From Leucaena leucocephala (Eukaryota; Streptophyta; Magnoliopsida; Fabales; Fabaceae), in contig CM073547.1 in NCBI GenBank assembly GCA_037074615.1, forward strand, positions 16,150,501 to 16,214,500: a stretch of 64,000 nt of DNA, given 5' to 3'. The number at the start of each line of letters is the position of its first letter. The first letter of the stretch is position 1. The notes below the pieces were generated by a model that saw nothing but the letters and a program-made list of their open reading frames with translations, did not search any database and was not told where the DNA came from. Both the position numbers and the translations under genes were made by a program. Positions 10,871 to 24,420 of the stretch are shown piece after piece.

Positions 10871-13593
10871 ATTCGTTTTAGGTACTATAGCAAATTCCCC
10901 AAATCTTCAATCTTCCTTTTTGATTTACATGAACTAATGGGACTATGCAGATGTGAGAAGTAGTGTGAGAGTGTGAGTGTGAAGTAGGAAAGAAGAGAGT
11001 ACAGTGAAAGTACAGCAACAGAGGAGCGACGGGGATTTGGAAGTAGATAGGGCTGCGTGAAGGCAACGTGAACAAAGGGCGGAAGGACCGAGGCATGGCG
11101 GAGAGAGTGAGAATGTGATAGAGCATTGTGAAGCAAAAGGAAAGCGAAGGGAGTCTGTTGGGAAGAGGGTGAGTTTTCTCAATTCTTTCTAACTCCATAT
11201 CCTTCGTTCTGGCTGCTGATGGGTAGGAATTGTTTCAAAGCTAAAAATTTGAGAGAGTAAATGTCTGATTTAGGGAGTATAGGCTAGTGGTTATTGTTTT
11301 AGACTTGAAAGCAAATTGGAATGTATAAACTTGCATTGCTGTGTGTGTATATATATATATATATATATGCTTACCGCGATTGCTGTTCTATGGGGTATGT
11401 GGATGCTAGGATGCTGGTGTCTGGCCTATCTCTGTGTGTGTGTATATGTGTGTGGTGCTATTGTTAAATGTTGTTGCTGTTGTGAGTGTATATGTAGTGT
11501 GTGTCTATTCAGCAAGAAAGAAAGAGGAAACAGAAGCATGCTGTCATGTGTTGCATTTGGGTTGAATGGAACGGAAATTTTAATGTGGCTGCTGTGTTGG
11601 TTGTTATACATGTATCTATATATGTTAATGTGATTCCGTGCTCAAGAAAGTGAAATGCTGTTTTGGAAGCCTTGGGTTTTAAATGTGAGCTAGAAACTGA
11701 TTCTCGAAAGTTTCGGATTAAGAATTCTATATTCGGGAGTTTGGACAAGTTGATGACATGGCTACGGGTAGATTTAAGGGTATATTAATGTTACTCTACT
11801 TTGTATGTTGTTATTATGTTTACTTGGAAGGAATCCAAAAGTCTGGAAGTATGAAAGCTGGAAATATCTTTGTTTTGATATGTGCTGAGGATAGATTCAA
11901 ACAAAAGATAAAATGTGCTTAGCATTTAGAGCCTCAATGTGATAATGGATGAATTAAAGTGTTAGGTTTGGATTTTGTTTGCAACTTCCAAATGAAATCT
12001 TGGGGTTAAATTTTTATGGGGATTCTATTGGACTATGTTTTAAGTTCTTAAAGAAATCACTACATTTGCTAATAGAAGGTTTTATCTTGGGAAATTTAGG
12101 AAAATAGAAAGAAAGTATTCTTCTGAAGTGAGAGTTGGAGTAAGCTGTATTGAAGTATTACAAGTAAGTGAATAACGTTCCCTTAAAATAATATTTTTAT
12201 AAATTGTTATTGCATTTAAAATGTTAAATTTTAAATATAATTTGCGAAAAGCCAGTTTCACGAATTCATAGTTTTAATTGTTAGAAATGATTTCTTTCAA
12301 ATGGTTTAAAAAAGAATTATAATTATGTATGAAAATGGATGAAGAAGTTTTAGAAAAGAATTTAGCCAAAGTTACATTGTATCGATTTATTTATGAAATA
12401 TTCCTACGTGAATTTCATATGTTTCTATAGTAATTTGATATTGACGGTAAATGTTCATGCTGGGGTTTTGAAATTCAAAGTGATTTTACCAAAGATTATT
12501 GCACTTGAAACAATTGGGATCATTATATGTGAAATGGACCCCACGCATGTTGGAAACATTTTAGAAAGGACGGAATACATAACGCTAGTTGCTAACAGCA
12601 GTACTATTAGTCCTTGGTGCACCTTGGTTACCCAAGCTCAATAGATATCAGTGAGTTTCGTACTCGCGACAATATTCGTAGAATTTATTCTCATGACAGT
12701 TATTCATAGGTTTCATACCTGTGCCTATTATTCGTAGGTTTCGTACCTACACATATATTCGTGGGTTCAAGCCTCACCAGATTGGTTATTTACCTTTGTG
12801 GAATATGTGTCCACGCCTGTTTCGTGGCCTCGTGCTACGCATGGTTATTTACCCTTATGGACTATGTGTTCACGCCTATTTCGTAGCTTCGAGCCACTCT
12901 AGATTAGTTAGTTACCCTCGTATACTGTGTGTCCACACCTGTTTAAGTTCTGTTGAAGTCTTATGGAAAATGATGATTTACAAAGGATTGTTTTTAAAAC
13001 AATTGATCTGAAATGTTTATTTCAAATTACTTTTCCAAAAATAAAAATGTTTACCAAAATGTTTGCATCAAATTATGAAATGTTATGAATTATATTTTAA
13101 ACATATTTATGCATTGTTTATTTCCGCTTTTTTAAACATGTCTTTGGGATGTTATTCACTAGTAGATTATTTTGGCTTCAGATAGTGCAGTTGACCCTAA
13201 CCCTCCTGTTAAGCAATGAAGAGCCTCGTTACCGATCTGAAGCGTCATTTTTGACAAGACTACTTTTGATGTAATAATCATAAAGTACTTGTATTATTGT
13301 GATAAAAGGGTAAATACTTCACATAGTTCTTATAAAAGATTCTAGTTATTACGAAAAAATGTTACGAAAGATTTAAATGGTTGCAGTCTATTGTAGGATC
13401 ATCGGGAGATCAGTTATATAACGAAGATTCTGCCGAGATTCCTGAGATTCCCACAGATGACTTGCTTTTGAGTTTTAAAATGTAATGTATTATGATTTTC
13501 ATTTCAAACATTTTTATTCAAGGTTTTAGGTTTACAAAATATGAAATTATTCATATTCTGTGTCGGTCACAGTTCAAATTTCTGGACATAACA
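10870..13593 (+). mobile_element. Family-A LTR-like element, copy F1 (5' end approximate)
   Basis: The right part is clearly family A: GTGAATAACGTTCCC near 12165-12182, CATGCTGGGGTTTTGAAATTC near 12456, GCTAACAGCAGTACTATTAG near 12590, a short tandem array at 12650-12900 (CGTAGGTTTCGTACCTAC-like units), then TTCTGTTGAAGTCTTATGG near 12945 and the terminus GGACATAACA at 13593. The block at 10940-11210 corresponds to the GC-rich part of other copies. The left terminus and the tRNA-like module were not found, so this copy may be truncated or diverged at its 5' end. Confidence 0.65.
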
Positions 13594-13614
13594 AACATAT
13601 TCATGCTTTAGGAA

Positions 13615-13837
13615 AACAAGAATTTGAATGTGGCTTTCGTGTTGAAATGTTAGACAGTTAGACTAGATTGTCACAATAAATTATCTTGTGCAGCGAAACA
13701 TGGATTACGGAGATCGAGCCTGGAAAATGAGGTATGCACGAGCTTGACAAGATTAATTGGTTTAGTATTTTCCTAAATACTAACTACTATTGTGGTCTCT
13801 CGTGTGATGAATGGGAAGAATATTAAAAACAAGTTAT
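13615..13837. repeat. Duplicated segment D, copy 1
   Basis: This aligns with 46540-46765, which lies upstream of TPS-1. Shared landmarks are GAAATGTT(A/G)GACAGTTAGAC, GAGCCTGGAAAATG and CTACTATTGTGGTCTCTCGTG. Its place to the right of the 5.9-6.25 kb scar mirrors the TPS-1 locus, so both belong to one duplicated unit. Copy 2 lacks the copia LTR that starts at 13838 and so gives the uninterrupted sequence. No protein recognised. Confidence 0.65.
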
Positions 13838-14110
13838 TGTTATGAAATAAAGGGAAAGATAAGATATTAGAGAGAATTAGAGTAGAGAATAAAAGAGTAT
13901 AAAATTAGAGAGAAATGAAGTCGAAGCAAATATCTCTTATTCACTTTGAGCATGTTACAACATATGATACAAGCCCTCTATTTATAGGCAAGGCTTAACA
14001 ATTTCAAATAAATAAAAAATCCACAATTACAATATAATAGGACATAATGTGGGGATAATGGAATATATTCAGGTGATTTGAACATCCACATAAACATTAT
14101 GTTTATAACA
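13838..14110 (-). repeat. Copia-type LTR (273 bp), 3' LTR of a truncated minus-strand element
   Basis: It starts TGTTATGAAAT and ends TTTATAACA, an inverted TG...CA pair. Segment D copy 2 continues smoothly past the equivalent point, which places the left boundary. Just to the right, the minus-strand purine tract CATCCAAGGGGAGTG is a good polypurine tract for a minus-strand element. TATTTATAGG near 13980 is a candidate for the LTR promoter or poly(A) region. No matching 5' LTR was found. Confidence 0.65.
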
Positions 14111-15000
14111 CTCCCCTTGGATGTTTATAACTGAAGATATACCTCATTAAAAAACTTCAACAAAAAAATCCTATGGAACAAAAAATCTAATAAAAGAAAA
14201 AAGTACAACATCTAATGATACACTTCATAGTGTTGCTTTATTAAAATTTTGTTAGGAAAATCAGTGGGAAAAACCATAGCCAAGAGAAAAAGAGTGTAAC
14301 GTGTATTGACTCACTCTCTTGACAACATTAGTTGGTATCTCTAAGCTTCATTCCAATGTCTTTTCATTAGTGAAGAATTGTATCTTGCTAACAAAAAATG
14401 ATATACTAGTTTACGTAGCTAGCAAGACACATAAGTGTTCTAATTGCATTAAGATATAGTACTTCTGGACCAAATATTTCTTTATAACCTTCTCAAGATC
14501 TTAAAAATATCTTTATCAATTTCCAAAGATCTTACAACTGCTGAAGCACATGATGAATGTCACTTGTGCATATAAAAACACTTTCAAAGGCTTTCCTTGT
14601 ACAAGTTTCTTGATATACAATAATTCTATCTCTCAAATCTTCAAAATGCGCTCTAAGCCAAAATTTTGTTCTTCCTAAGTCCTTAATTTTAAATTCTTTC
14701 TTTACAAAATTCATAGCTTTGGAAAACTCTTCAGGATATCTATGTCATCAACATATTTAACAATGATAACATACTCATTTCTAGATCTTTTCATGCATGG
14801 GCAATTTAGAATATTCATACTCTTCCTTCAATCAATATTTATTGAGTCAGTTATATACTACATACGCCCTAATTATTTCAATCCATATAGAAATGCATAT
14901 AACTTAATTGAATAGTATTTTTGAAAACTTGAATTGTACGCTCCTGGAAACATTAATCCTTGAGGGATTTTCATATAATTTCAAATTGATAAGACATGTG
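14111..15000 (-). pseudogene. Copia polyprotein remnant (reverse transcriptase end)
   Basis: Within this remnant, 14532-14714 on the minus strand reads KKEFKIKDLGRTKFWL, equivalent to the copia RT motif usually seen as MKDLG-TKF-LG, followed by an IIVYQETCTRKAFE stretch equivalent to the ...HQ--Y--K-L segment. Frames on either side are broken by stops. The strand agrees with the LTR at 13838-14110. No protease, integrase or gag remains. The right boundary with the family-B repeat is approximate. Confidence 0.65.
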
Positions 15001-16006
15001 AAACCACCTTATCGTCTGATGTCGCCTTGAGGTTACTTTAAAAATTTAAACCAAGGACTGCGTATAGTGCAACCTCAGGTCGTTCTCTTTGAGGAGCTAA
15101 AAATAAAATAAAATTTCTAAGTAACTAAATGCTATACAACCTAAGATAGAAAATGTGATTTGTTTTGATTTACTAACAACTAAATGCAATAAATTAAAAA
15201 TAAATTTAAATAAAATATGTTTGGTATTTTTAATTTAAAGAAAAGAATAATGAATGATAATAAGTGAATAGAATAAATTCAAAGGTGATTAATAATAATA
15301 AAAGCAATCATCCAATTCAAGAACAGGCAATCAAAGCTTCAACAAATATGGGAGTTATAAAAAGATGAATTAAGAATTATAATTAAGCCTTTAATCAAAC
15401 AATTAAGCCACCTCAAATTGTCACAAAATATTTTCTAAGGTCCTAATTTATTAACTGCTACTAGAATAATAAAATAAAACTAAAGATATTAAAAACCAAT
15501 GCTTAATTATAACTCAATAATTCATAAAAATAGAATTTAAGCCAATAAGAGACACTATGATCCAATAATTCAAGTTACCTTGAAAAATCACAAAATATTC
15601 ACAATAATCTCAATATAATGTCTGATCCAGATCAAAGTAAATGAAATTAAAGTTAATTAAAGATTAATGTTAAATGTTAAGCAAAAATTTAGTTATAATA
15701 ATCCTCAATAATTATAAATAATGCATTATCAAGCTTCCTAATAATTATAAAATTAATCCTAAGACCTAAGAGTTATAATAGAATTATTGGGTAGACAATT
15801 AGAGTAACTTATACTCTCCTTTGAAATCCTAAGCTCATGCCTTTGCCATTGAATTAGAGAATTATGATGAACTAGCCACGTATAGCCACCAAGATCGCCA
15901 CCAACTTCAAGCTTTTACTGAAAGACATGATTAACGCCAAGAGGAAAAAGAGGTATGTTGCTATAACCGTTACTGCTCGTGCTGTCTTCTCTATGAGCGT
16001 CGCTGT
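15001..16006 (-). repeat. Family-B repeat, copy B2, left part
   Basis: The reverse complement of 15420-15950 aligns with 57930-58430 (B3); shared features are CTTGAAGTTGG and the AATTCTATTATAA-like stretches. The GC-rich part (15830-16006) matches 57870-57960 in reverse, for example GCTCGTG(C/T)TGTCTTCTC. The copy is cut at 16006 by LTR R2 and resumes at 28960. The end of the B sequence is the target site GCTGT. Confidence 0.55.
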
Positions 16007-18940
16007 TGTCACGTCCCAAAATTTAGGCCGTGACCTGCACATAATATGAATAATTTCACATTCTGAAAGCCTAACGCCTTAAATAAAACATTCGAATTTT
16101 CCATAACATCTTCCAAATGAATAGAATCTTTTCTAACGACTATGTGGAGCAGTTTCCTTCTTTTCAAAATAATACAAGCACTTTATAAATGATAATTACA
16201 TCAAAAGTAGTTTTGTCAAAAATGATGCTTCGGATCGACAATGAGGCTCTTCACTGCTCAGTGGGAGGATTAGGGTCACCTGCACTATCTGAGGCTAAAT
16301 AATCTACTCGTGAATAACGTCTCAAAAACATGATTTAAAAGAATGCAGAAATAAACAATGCATAAACATGTTTCAAATAACATTTCGCATTTCCATGCAA
16401 ACTTTTTCGTAAACATTTTCTTTCAAGGAAACAATTTTGAAATAACCATTTCAAACCAATCATTTAATAGTAATCCTTTCGAAACTATAATCTTTCCGTA
16501 AATATTATTGTTTCAAAGAAACAAATTGAAGTAATCATTTCAAATCAATTGATGTAAAACAATCCTTTCAAAACTATAGTCTTTTCGTAGGACTTCAATA
16601 GAACAAAAATAGATATGGACACAGGCCACGAGGGTAACTAACCAATCTGGCAGCTCGAAGCCGCTAATTATTAGTGACTCAAGGCCACTAACCTTCGCGA
16701 GTACAAAACCCACGATGTAATCTGGTGGCTCCAAGCCACTAACTATTGGTGACTCAAGGCCACTGACCTTCGCGAGTACAAAACCCACGGTATAATCTGG
16801 TAGCTCAGCCACTACCCTTCATGAGTACAAAACCCACGGTATAATCTGGTAGCTTAGCCACTACCCTTCGCGAGTACAAAACCCATGGTATGATTTGGTA
16901 GCTCAGCCACTACCCTTCGTGAGTACGGAACCCACGGTATAATCCATAGAGCTCGAGTAATCAAGGTGCACCAAGGACTAACAGTACTGCTATTAGCAAC
17001 TAGCGTTCTGTATTCCATCCTTTCTAAAATATTTCCATTATGCATGGGGTTTATTTCTCATGTAATAATTTCAATTGTTTCAATACCATAATTGTTGGTA
17101 AAAACCACTTTGAATTTCAAAAACCCCAGCATGTACATTTAAAATCAAGTTATTGTGTAAACATATGAAATTCACATAGGAATGTTTCATGAATAATCAT
17201 CATTTCAATACAACTTTTGTCAAACTCTTTTCAAAACCTTATTCATTCATTTTCATACATAATCATAGTTTCTTTGTAAACCAATCGAAAGAAAATCATT
17301 TCTAACGATTTAAACCATACTTTCGTAAAATTTGCTTTTTGAAATTTATATTTGAAATTCAACATTGAAAATGACAATGCATTTGAAAATGTAAATTTTA
17401 AGGAACGTTATTCACTCACCTGCCATGCTCCAAAACCTTTAGCCATTTCAGCCAATCACTTTCAATTAAAATCACTTTCAATTCCCTGGTATATCGAAAT
17501 AACACATTAACATACTAATTAAAGCTTCAACAAAAATAAATCATCCTTAATCTAATATTTCAATCTATAACACACCGTCAACCATTAAAAACAACGTATG
17601 CTCCTACCATTCCCCATCATATCCACGATAGAATTATCACTTTAAATCATTCCAAAAGACATTGCTTATTAACCCTTGTACTAACAACTAGCATCCCTTA
17701 ACCCAAAACTCACCTCAATATTGAGGTTAGCACATTAAAGCCTTCAAATCAATTATAATAACTCAAAATATATTCCTATGCTGCTTTAAACTTTAGAATG
17801 TCCATTTCTCTTTCTTTCCTTAGATTTTTCCAAAATAAAACATTTCATCAGGGAATACCGTTCATTCTTTAATACAGAGTACTGTTAATTAGACATAACC
17901 ACATCACTTCCCATATATACATATTAACATATAATTATTCCAATCAATTCATTAACTTTTACCATTAAAATGAGCCTTCCCAAAGATTCCAAAAATTCAT
18001 TAAACTAATAGCTATCTGTTATACCCAATTAACCAACACCTTTGTCCAAAACTCATAATTCCCAAAACTCCAACTTAAGTAAGATTCCTCCTAAGTCAGC
18101 CAATACACACACATATATATATGCTCCTTCAACATAGCCAACTATATGAATATATCTGTTCACCCACAATAGTACCATAAGTATGTCAAGATAGAGGTAT
18201 CCATTTCCTCCTTCCGATTCATAACCTTAGCCTTTAAAACCAAAACAACATATCTAAATATATATACAGCACTTGTACAGAACATATACATATCATTCAC
18301 CCCTGCAACAACATCCTAAACAGCACAACGACCAAATATACATACATCCACAGCACACACGATGAGCATATACACACATCTTTTCCCAAAACTAAGCCAG
18401 TGTCCAACCTTAATGACAACCTCTATATCTTTCTTTGTTTTAAATGGCCACCAACTCATTCAGCAGATAATTCACACGCAGAAGCCTCCATGGTATAACA
18501 CAAACACATGTTTATTTACTCAGAGACCAGTATCCAAAATAGTAAAGCACACATACACACATATTCTGGCTAAGCGTAATAGTATATATGTCCATAGCAA
18601 TGATGGTAAACTTGTGACCATAACACAATGACGTGATAACAAATGAGAAAAGAAGAAAAGGAAGATTTTCAACATATGAGCCTTAGCCAAAAATGAACAT
18701 GATAGTGGCCACTACTCTTTGAATTTACAACCACAGCACAGAGTAGCACGGTAGCAACACAATCATTCACACACGAGATTTTCCTATCCATAACACACAC
18801 CATTTCAATCTTTTCTCAATAGAGCAATCAAATCCCCATACACATTCTCACTGTCATGTCCCAACATTTAGACCGTGACCGGCACAGAATATGAATAGTT
18901 TCATATTCTGAAAGCCTAAAACTTTAAATAAAACGTTTTG

Positions 18941-21900
18941 TGTCATATCCTAAATTTTCCCTATCTATATAGTACTGATAGTGGAAAGAGGTTTAGAAAG
19001 GATTATGACGAAGATTAGATGAGATAATAAAGGTTAGATAAGTCTTAAAGAAAGAGAATGACTTAAACGCAAATTGGAAAAGGTTAAAGGCTAAAAGTTA
19101 AAGTAAAAATAAATGTTGGGCCAAAAGTGGTAATTTTTAAAAATTTAGGGACCTAAATATAATTAAGTAAAAAGTCAGGGACATAAATGTAATTATGGAA
19201 AAGTTCAGCCAGAAAAGGCTTAGAACTGCCTGTAAGTATTTCAGTCCCACATTCCATCAGTAAGCAGAGGAAGTCATGCTGGGTAATCTGACATGATACA
19301 GAAATTTTATTAGGGCTTCAGACAGTAGAAAATTATCTGATAGTCTAAAAGTTATCTGAATTTTTATCAGATTCTATGGACATCAGATATATACGGGGAA
19401 TTACAGGAAAGTGTGCCCTACAGTGTCAGATGTTATAAATCTGCCAGAAGAAGTTCTGTATAAAAAGTTATTTACATATTAATGAATTTTGATGGGAGTT
19501 TGATAATACCCGTGATCTGATAATGGAACTTATCGGTATGTGAGCCTAGATGAAATGAGACTAGATGACCTCACATATAGGCCCATGATGACGCCAAGAA
19601 GGGCCCAACACCCAGGGTACCAGTCCATCAGTAGAAGGGGCTAGTGTCCAGAAAAAGTGCAAAATTATGAAAATGCCCCTGGATGCCCAGATTGTACCAG
19701 AGATGGATGAAGGGTATTTTGGTCATCTGGGATAGGCTAAAAACGTGGTACATGTTATAAGTATGATTAGTTGAGCCAGTATATTCCTGGAGGCAGTACA
19801 AAGAGGGGTAAAATGACAATTATGCCCTTAGGGTTAGTACAGTACAAGAAAGGACACTAAGGATATTTTGGTCATTTTCCAAGGAATGGATGGCAGATAA
19901 ATATTTAGTATATCAATGTCAATAGTATGAGAAGCCTATATATTGATTTCTAGGACAAAATACATATCCTGGTATATTATAGAAAAATTCAGAACAGAAA
20001 ATAGTCTGGTTGTTGTGAAACTGCTCCGATCGGTACCGGATTGGACTAGAATTTTTCCAGAAGCTTCCTGGCATGGTGAGCACGCCACATAACCCCTTGA
20101 GGTGTCCCTTGAGCTGTCCCACATGATGTCATAATTATTCTTTTATGAAAAAGTAAAATCCAAGATTAAATGTGAGCCTTTAGATCAAATAGTAACCAAA
20201 TCAATCTTGGCCATTGATTTTTCTTGGATTTTGGCTATAAATACCTCTCCATTCTGCAGCCAAACTGTAAGGTCATGGACCCTTGGGGAAACTCTTGCAA
20301 AATGAAAACTCAAGCCAAGATAAAGAAGATTCAATGTACCAAAGTTCAAGTAAGCTAGAGATTAAAGGTAAGCAATCTCTCCTAACTTATTTTCCTTTGA
20401 TTTGGGAGCTTGAACTTAGAGTTTTGATGGGAGAAAAGTTGAGTTTTCTCTAAGGGGTGGTGCTGCCCAAAGACCTTAAAGGAAAGGGGAAAGAATAAAT
20501 TAAAGTTAGAACTATATGATTAAAGCTTAAACAAGCTAGTTAAGGGGTTGGTTGTTGAATCAAATTGATATTCTTGACTTTGCCATGGTGTGCCCTGTTT
20601 GGTCTGCACTGTTCATGAGGGAAGGAAATTGAATTTCAATGATTTAATTCTTCCATTGAGTTTGTATGATGATTTTGTGTAGGATTGGAAAGGTTTTGAA
20701 CCTTAGAAACATTAAAATCTCAAGGTTGTAGTCTTTGAGATTCCTTACGGTTACTGTTCACTCTCATGAACAGTGATCGGAATTTCATGATTTTGATGGT
20801 TCCAATGGTTTTAAAATGAAAATTTGTGTGGGGTAAAGTGGAGAAACAAGTATGAGAAGCATTAGAATCAAAATGAGAATTTTTGAAAGAATTGTATGCT
20901 TATGTTCAGTTCTGTACAGAAGGCCATGAAGAAGCTGGAATTTCATGATTCTAAGCTCATAAATGGATTCAAAAGATAAAATTGTGTAGGTTAAAGTCAA
21001 TAAATCAATTGGTTCAAGAGCCAAGTGGATTAGTGAAAATTAGAGAAAGTTATGACAATAAAGAGTGTAGCAAAGTTAGTCTTGAACATGGTTGGAGGTC
21101 ATGAGTCCTAATGAGTTATGTGATGAATATGAATGTGTTTAGGACCATGAAACATCCAAGAAAATGTTGGGAAGTGATGGACATAAAGGCTTCATGGTTG
21201 GAAAGCTAGGGAGTAAGAGCTAAAGGTCAAGAGAAAAGCTTAAGTGCAAGATAGTAAACTTACCTCTTTATGTGCTTGATGTGGTATGCTTATGTGTTGA
21301 CATGTATATGTTATTTGAATGATGTTGTGACATGATAAATGATGTTGAATGTATTGTGAATAACATGATTCCATGGCCATGCACTTTATGTAAAAGTATA
21401 TAGCATGATGGCATGTCACTAATCAAAGAAAGTTAATGAAATTACATATCATGCATTAGCATCCATCTTGCATATTTAAGTGGTAATGTTTACTACTGAG
21501 ATTCCCTAGAATCTCACTCTCCCATAACCAACCAATTTAGGTCAAGCATGATGGATAATGTATGCATGGAGAAGAGTTAAAGCATGGAAGAAGAAAAGTG
21601 AAGTAGTTAAGATGTTAGCATATACTATGCACTTTCCATGTATGTCAAAGCCATGTAAAGTATCTATTTATGTGATGAGATTGTATGAAACAATTATTGT
21701 ATAACCCCATGATGTATATAAATTCAGAAAAAGCAAAAGAGATGATTTATGTATGCTGGAACAATTATGGAAAGTGAAAGAAAGGAAACTGAAATGGTAA
21801 AAAACTAGGTCCTGAAGCAGTTTTGTTGTGGCTTCAGTCTGACCTAGCAAATGAAGGAATTATTTCAAGAAATTTTATGATCATGTATTACACATCCATA

Positions 21901-22301
21901 GCTTTAAGTACATAGGTAGAACGTTTCATTTGGATGTGTATATCAAGAGAAATGAATTTCCAAAATAAGGGACCAGAAACTGTTTCCAGAGTTTTTGACC
22001 AAATAAAAAGTAAACTTCAACGAATAAACTGTATCAATTGGCTAATCATTTGGTCTAGAAATTATTTTTCCCTTAAATTTCAAGATGTTATCTTCACGTA
22101 TCTTTTTGAACCACTTCATTTCGAGTTTTTTAGAATTAATTATGATTTTTCAAAGTTCGTCGCGTAATCTGGAATACCATATGAATAGTAACCTGAGAAA
22201 GAGTAAAATTCCAGATTTGGCTAATGGACTTCCAAGGTCTTGTAAGTGGTTCTAAATGCTACTGAATGGTCCCTAAGACATATAAAAGTAAGGATGTTAC
22301 A
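18941..22301 (+). mobile_element. Family-C LTR-like element (3.36 kb)
   Basis: It starts TGTCATATCCTAAATTTTCC and ends GGATGTTACA, flanked by the perfect 5-bp duplication TTTTG (18936-18940 and 22302-22306). It is non-coding. TATAAATA at 20236-20243, followed by a start-like context and a run of leader-like sequence, suggests a plus-strand promoter, as in an LTR. No second copy is in the window and no gag-pol lies inside, so a solo LTR is the best call. ORFs inside are short and unrelated to known proteins. Confidence 0.75.
20236..20243 (+). promoter_or_regulatory. TATA box candidate in LTR C
   Basis: GGCTATAAATACCTCTCC is a strong plant TATA context placed about 1.3 kb into the LTR, where a U3/R border could be. 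Inference from sequence only. Confidence 0.45.
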
Positions 22302-22411
22302 TTTTGAAATAAGAACCATAATAAATTGTATCTCATAAATTGCTATGATCCGGAATTTTAATTAACAGATATATGTATATTCATTGAAGAATACCTCGTA
22401 TGGGAAGCGTT

Positions 22412-22478
22412 GGCTAAATGGTTCATCAGGTGAAAGGCAAATATCTGGCCCGTGTTCGAGGCCCAGCTGGTGCAGAAG
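22412..22478 (+). other. tRNA-like module in family-A LTR F2
   Basis: TTGGCTAAATGGTTCATCAG resembles a Pol III A box (TGGCNNARTGG) and GTGTTCGAGGCCC resembles a B box (GGTTCGANTCC), 30 to 35 bases apart. It starts about 70 bp inside the LTR. The clearest of the four copies seen. Confidence 0.55.
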
Positions 22479-24240
22479 CGTATTTCAGTCCGTGAAATTT
22501 TCTTTTTCCCCTCTGTTCACTTTTACCAAATCTCACACCTGCTTCCCCATTTCTTTTCTCTCCTTGCGAGCAGAGATGGAGGATAGCAGCGTGGCAGAGG
22601 TTCAGTGTGCGACGCGGGATGAGAGTGCACGGCAAGGAAGGTCGATGCATTGTCCTTAAGAAGCAACCCGCCCCGCTCTCTTTCTTTTCTGTCACCAGTG
22701 CGGTTGCAGTGAGAGTGAGAGTGGAAGGCGCAGGGTTGTCGCGAGCTCTGTGAGTTGGGTTCTAGTGCCGGTGAATGCTTCTTCCCATAAAAACCACCCT
22801 CATGGTTATCGTAGTCTCCGGGTAGCCATCGTCCGTCGCCATTCTCTGCTACTGTAGCAATCCTCTGCTACTGTAGCAAGTCTTTGAATTTCCTTTCTGT
22901 TTTCCTCAGCAGTGGTCAGTTCTGTGGGCGATGTGGGTAAGCTTCTTAAACCATATTCCATACTCATGTTCTTTCTTCTATTCCTGGATAGCTACCATGA
23001 GCAACTAAGCTCTCTGTTCTCTTTGGTGTCACCGTCATTCCCTGTATCAGGATGTTTGTTGTAGTGGACAGAAGGAAAGAAGGAAGCTGAGAAGCTGGGC
23101 TCGGTCATTTTCCTGCTCTGTTCCGTGGTATTGTTGCTGTGAATTCCATGTGCGGTAGGGGTGGTAAGTTTCACCCTTTTTCCTTGTTTTCTCTGCGACC
23201 GTGGTTGTTACTGCTTGTGTGGTGGACTGCTATTTTGGCAATTCCTGATATTGTTCGCTCTGTTAGGAAGGTTCTGTGATAATATAAATATCCATGGTTA
23301 TTCTGGGTTGTTACTGCCGTGTGCATACTGTTATGCTGCTGTGGTGTGTGTGTGATCCGATGCACATTAGGGGTATGGGAATTATTTGGCATTTGTGGAG
23401 ACAGAATGGGTATATGTGTTTGCAGCCGGGCGTTGTTCTGTTGGTGGGTTATAATTGGATGCATGAATTAAGCCTTTGATATTTTAGCTTGTTGAAAGTA
23501 ATCCATGGGTTACCCGAAGCAATATAGGAATTTTTTGAGATATTTCAGTTGAGTTAAAGGCATAAAATGGATTGTTAAGGATTAGTTGTTGGAGTATTGA
23601 ATCTTTAAATTGAATGATTAATGGTGTATTAGTGTTGGAAGTGATAAGTTAGGGATGCTTATTATGGTCAAAGACTTTAAGCAGAATGTTAATATGTTGT
23701 TTCAATATCAGGGGATTGAGAAGTAATCTTGTAGCAAGTGTTTGGCGAGAGGAGTAGCGGTTTAGGAAGTAGCAAGTGAGTGAATAACGTTCCCTAAGAA
23801 TTTACGTTTTCAAATACATTGTCATTTCAAATGTTGAATTTCAAATATAAATTTACGAAAAGTAACTTTTACGAAAGTATGGTTTAAATCGTTAGAAATG
23901 ATTTTCTTTCGATCGATTTATAAAAGATAAGATTACGATTATGCATGAAAATGGATAAAGAGGCTTTAGGAAAAGATTTGACAGTGAACTGATGTTATTC
24001 ATGAAATATTTATATGTGAATTGCATATGTTTTTACAGTAACTTGATTTTGAATGTTCATGCTGGGGTTTTTGAAATTCAAAGTGGCTTTATTAATGATT
24101 ATGGTATTTGAAACGATTGAGATTATTTCTTATGAAGTAAACCCCATGCATGATGGAAATGTTTTAGGATGGAATACAAAACGCTGGTTGCTAACAGCAG
24201 TACTGTTAGTCCTTGGTGCACCTTGGTTACTCGAGCTCGA

Positions 24241-24420
24241 CAGTTTGTGGCCATAAGCCACCAGAATTATTTCGTGGGATTTATTCTCGGGACAGTTTGT
24301 GGCCTTGAGCCACTAGAATTATTTCGTGGGATTTATTCTCGCGACAGTTTGTGGCCTTGAGCCACCAAAATTATTTCATGGGATTCATTCTCGCGACAGT
24401 TTGTGGCTTCGAGCCACCAG
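24241..24420 (+). repeat. Short tandem array in F2 (about 53-bp units, 3+ copies)
   Basis: Units begin GACAGTTTGTGGCCTTGAGC and end GGGATTTATTCTCGC. Three full units and part of a fourth. Not CRISPR: the repeats adjoin without spacers. Confidence 0.75.

Noticed and set aside
22412..22478. Functional tRNA gene
   Set aside because: A and B box-like motifs only; no acceptor-stem pairing or proper anticodon arm found by eye, so kept only as a tRNA-like module.
22384..23479. Cluster of open frames on both strands in F2
   Set aside because: The GC-rich LTR block gives chance ORFs; none is conserved in R1, R2 or R3.
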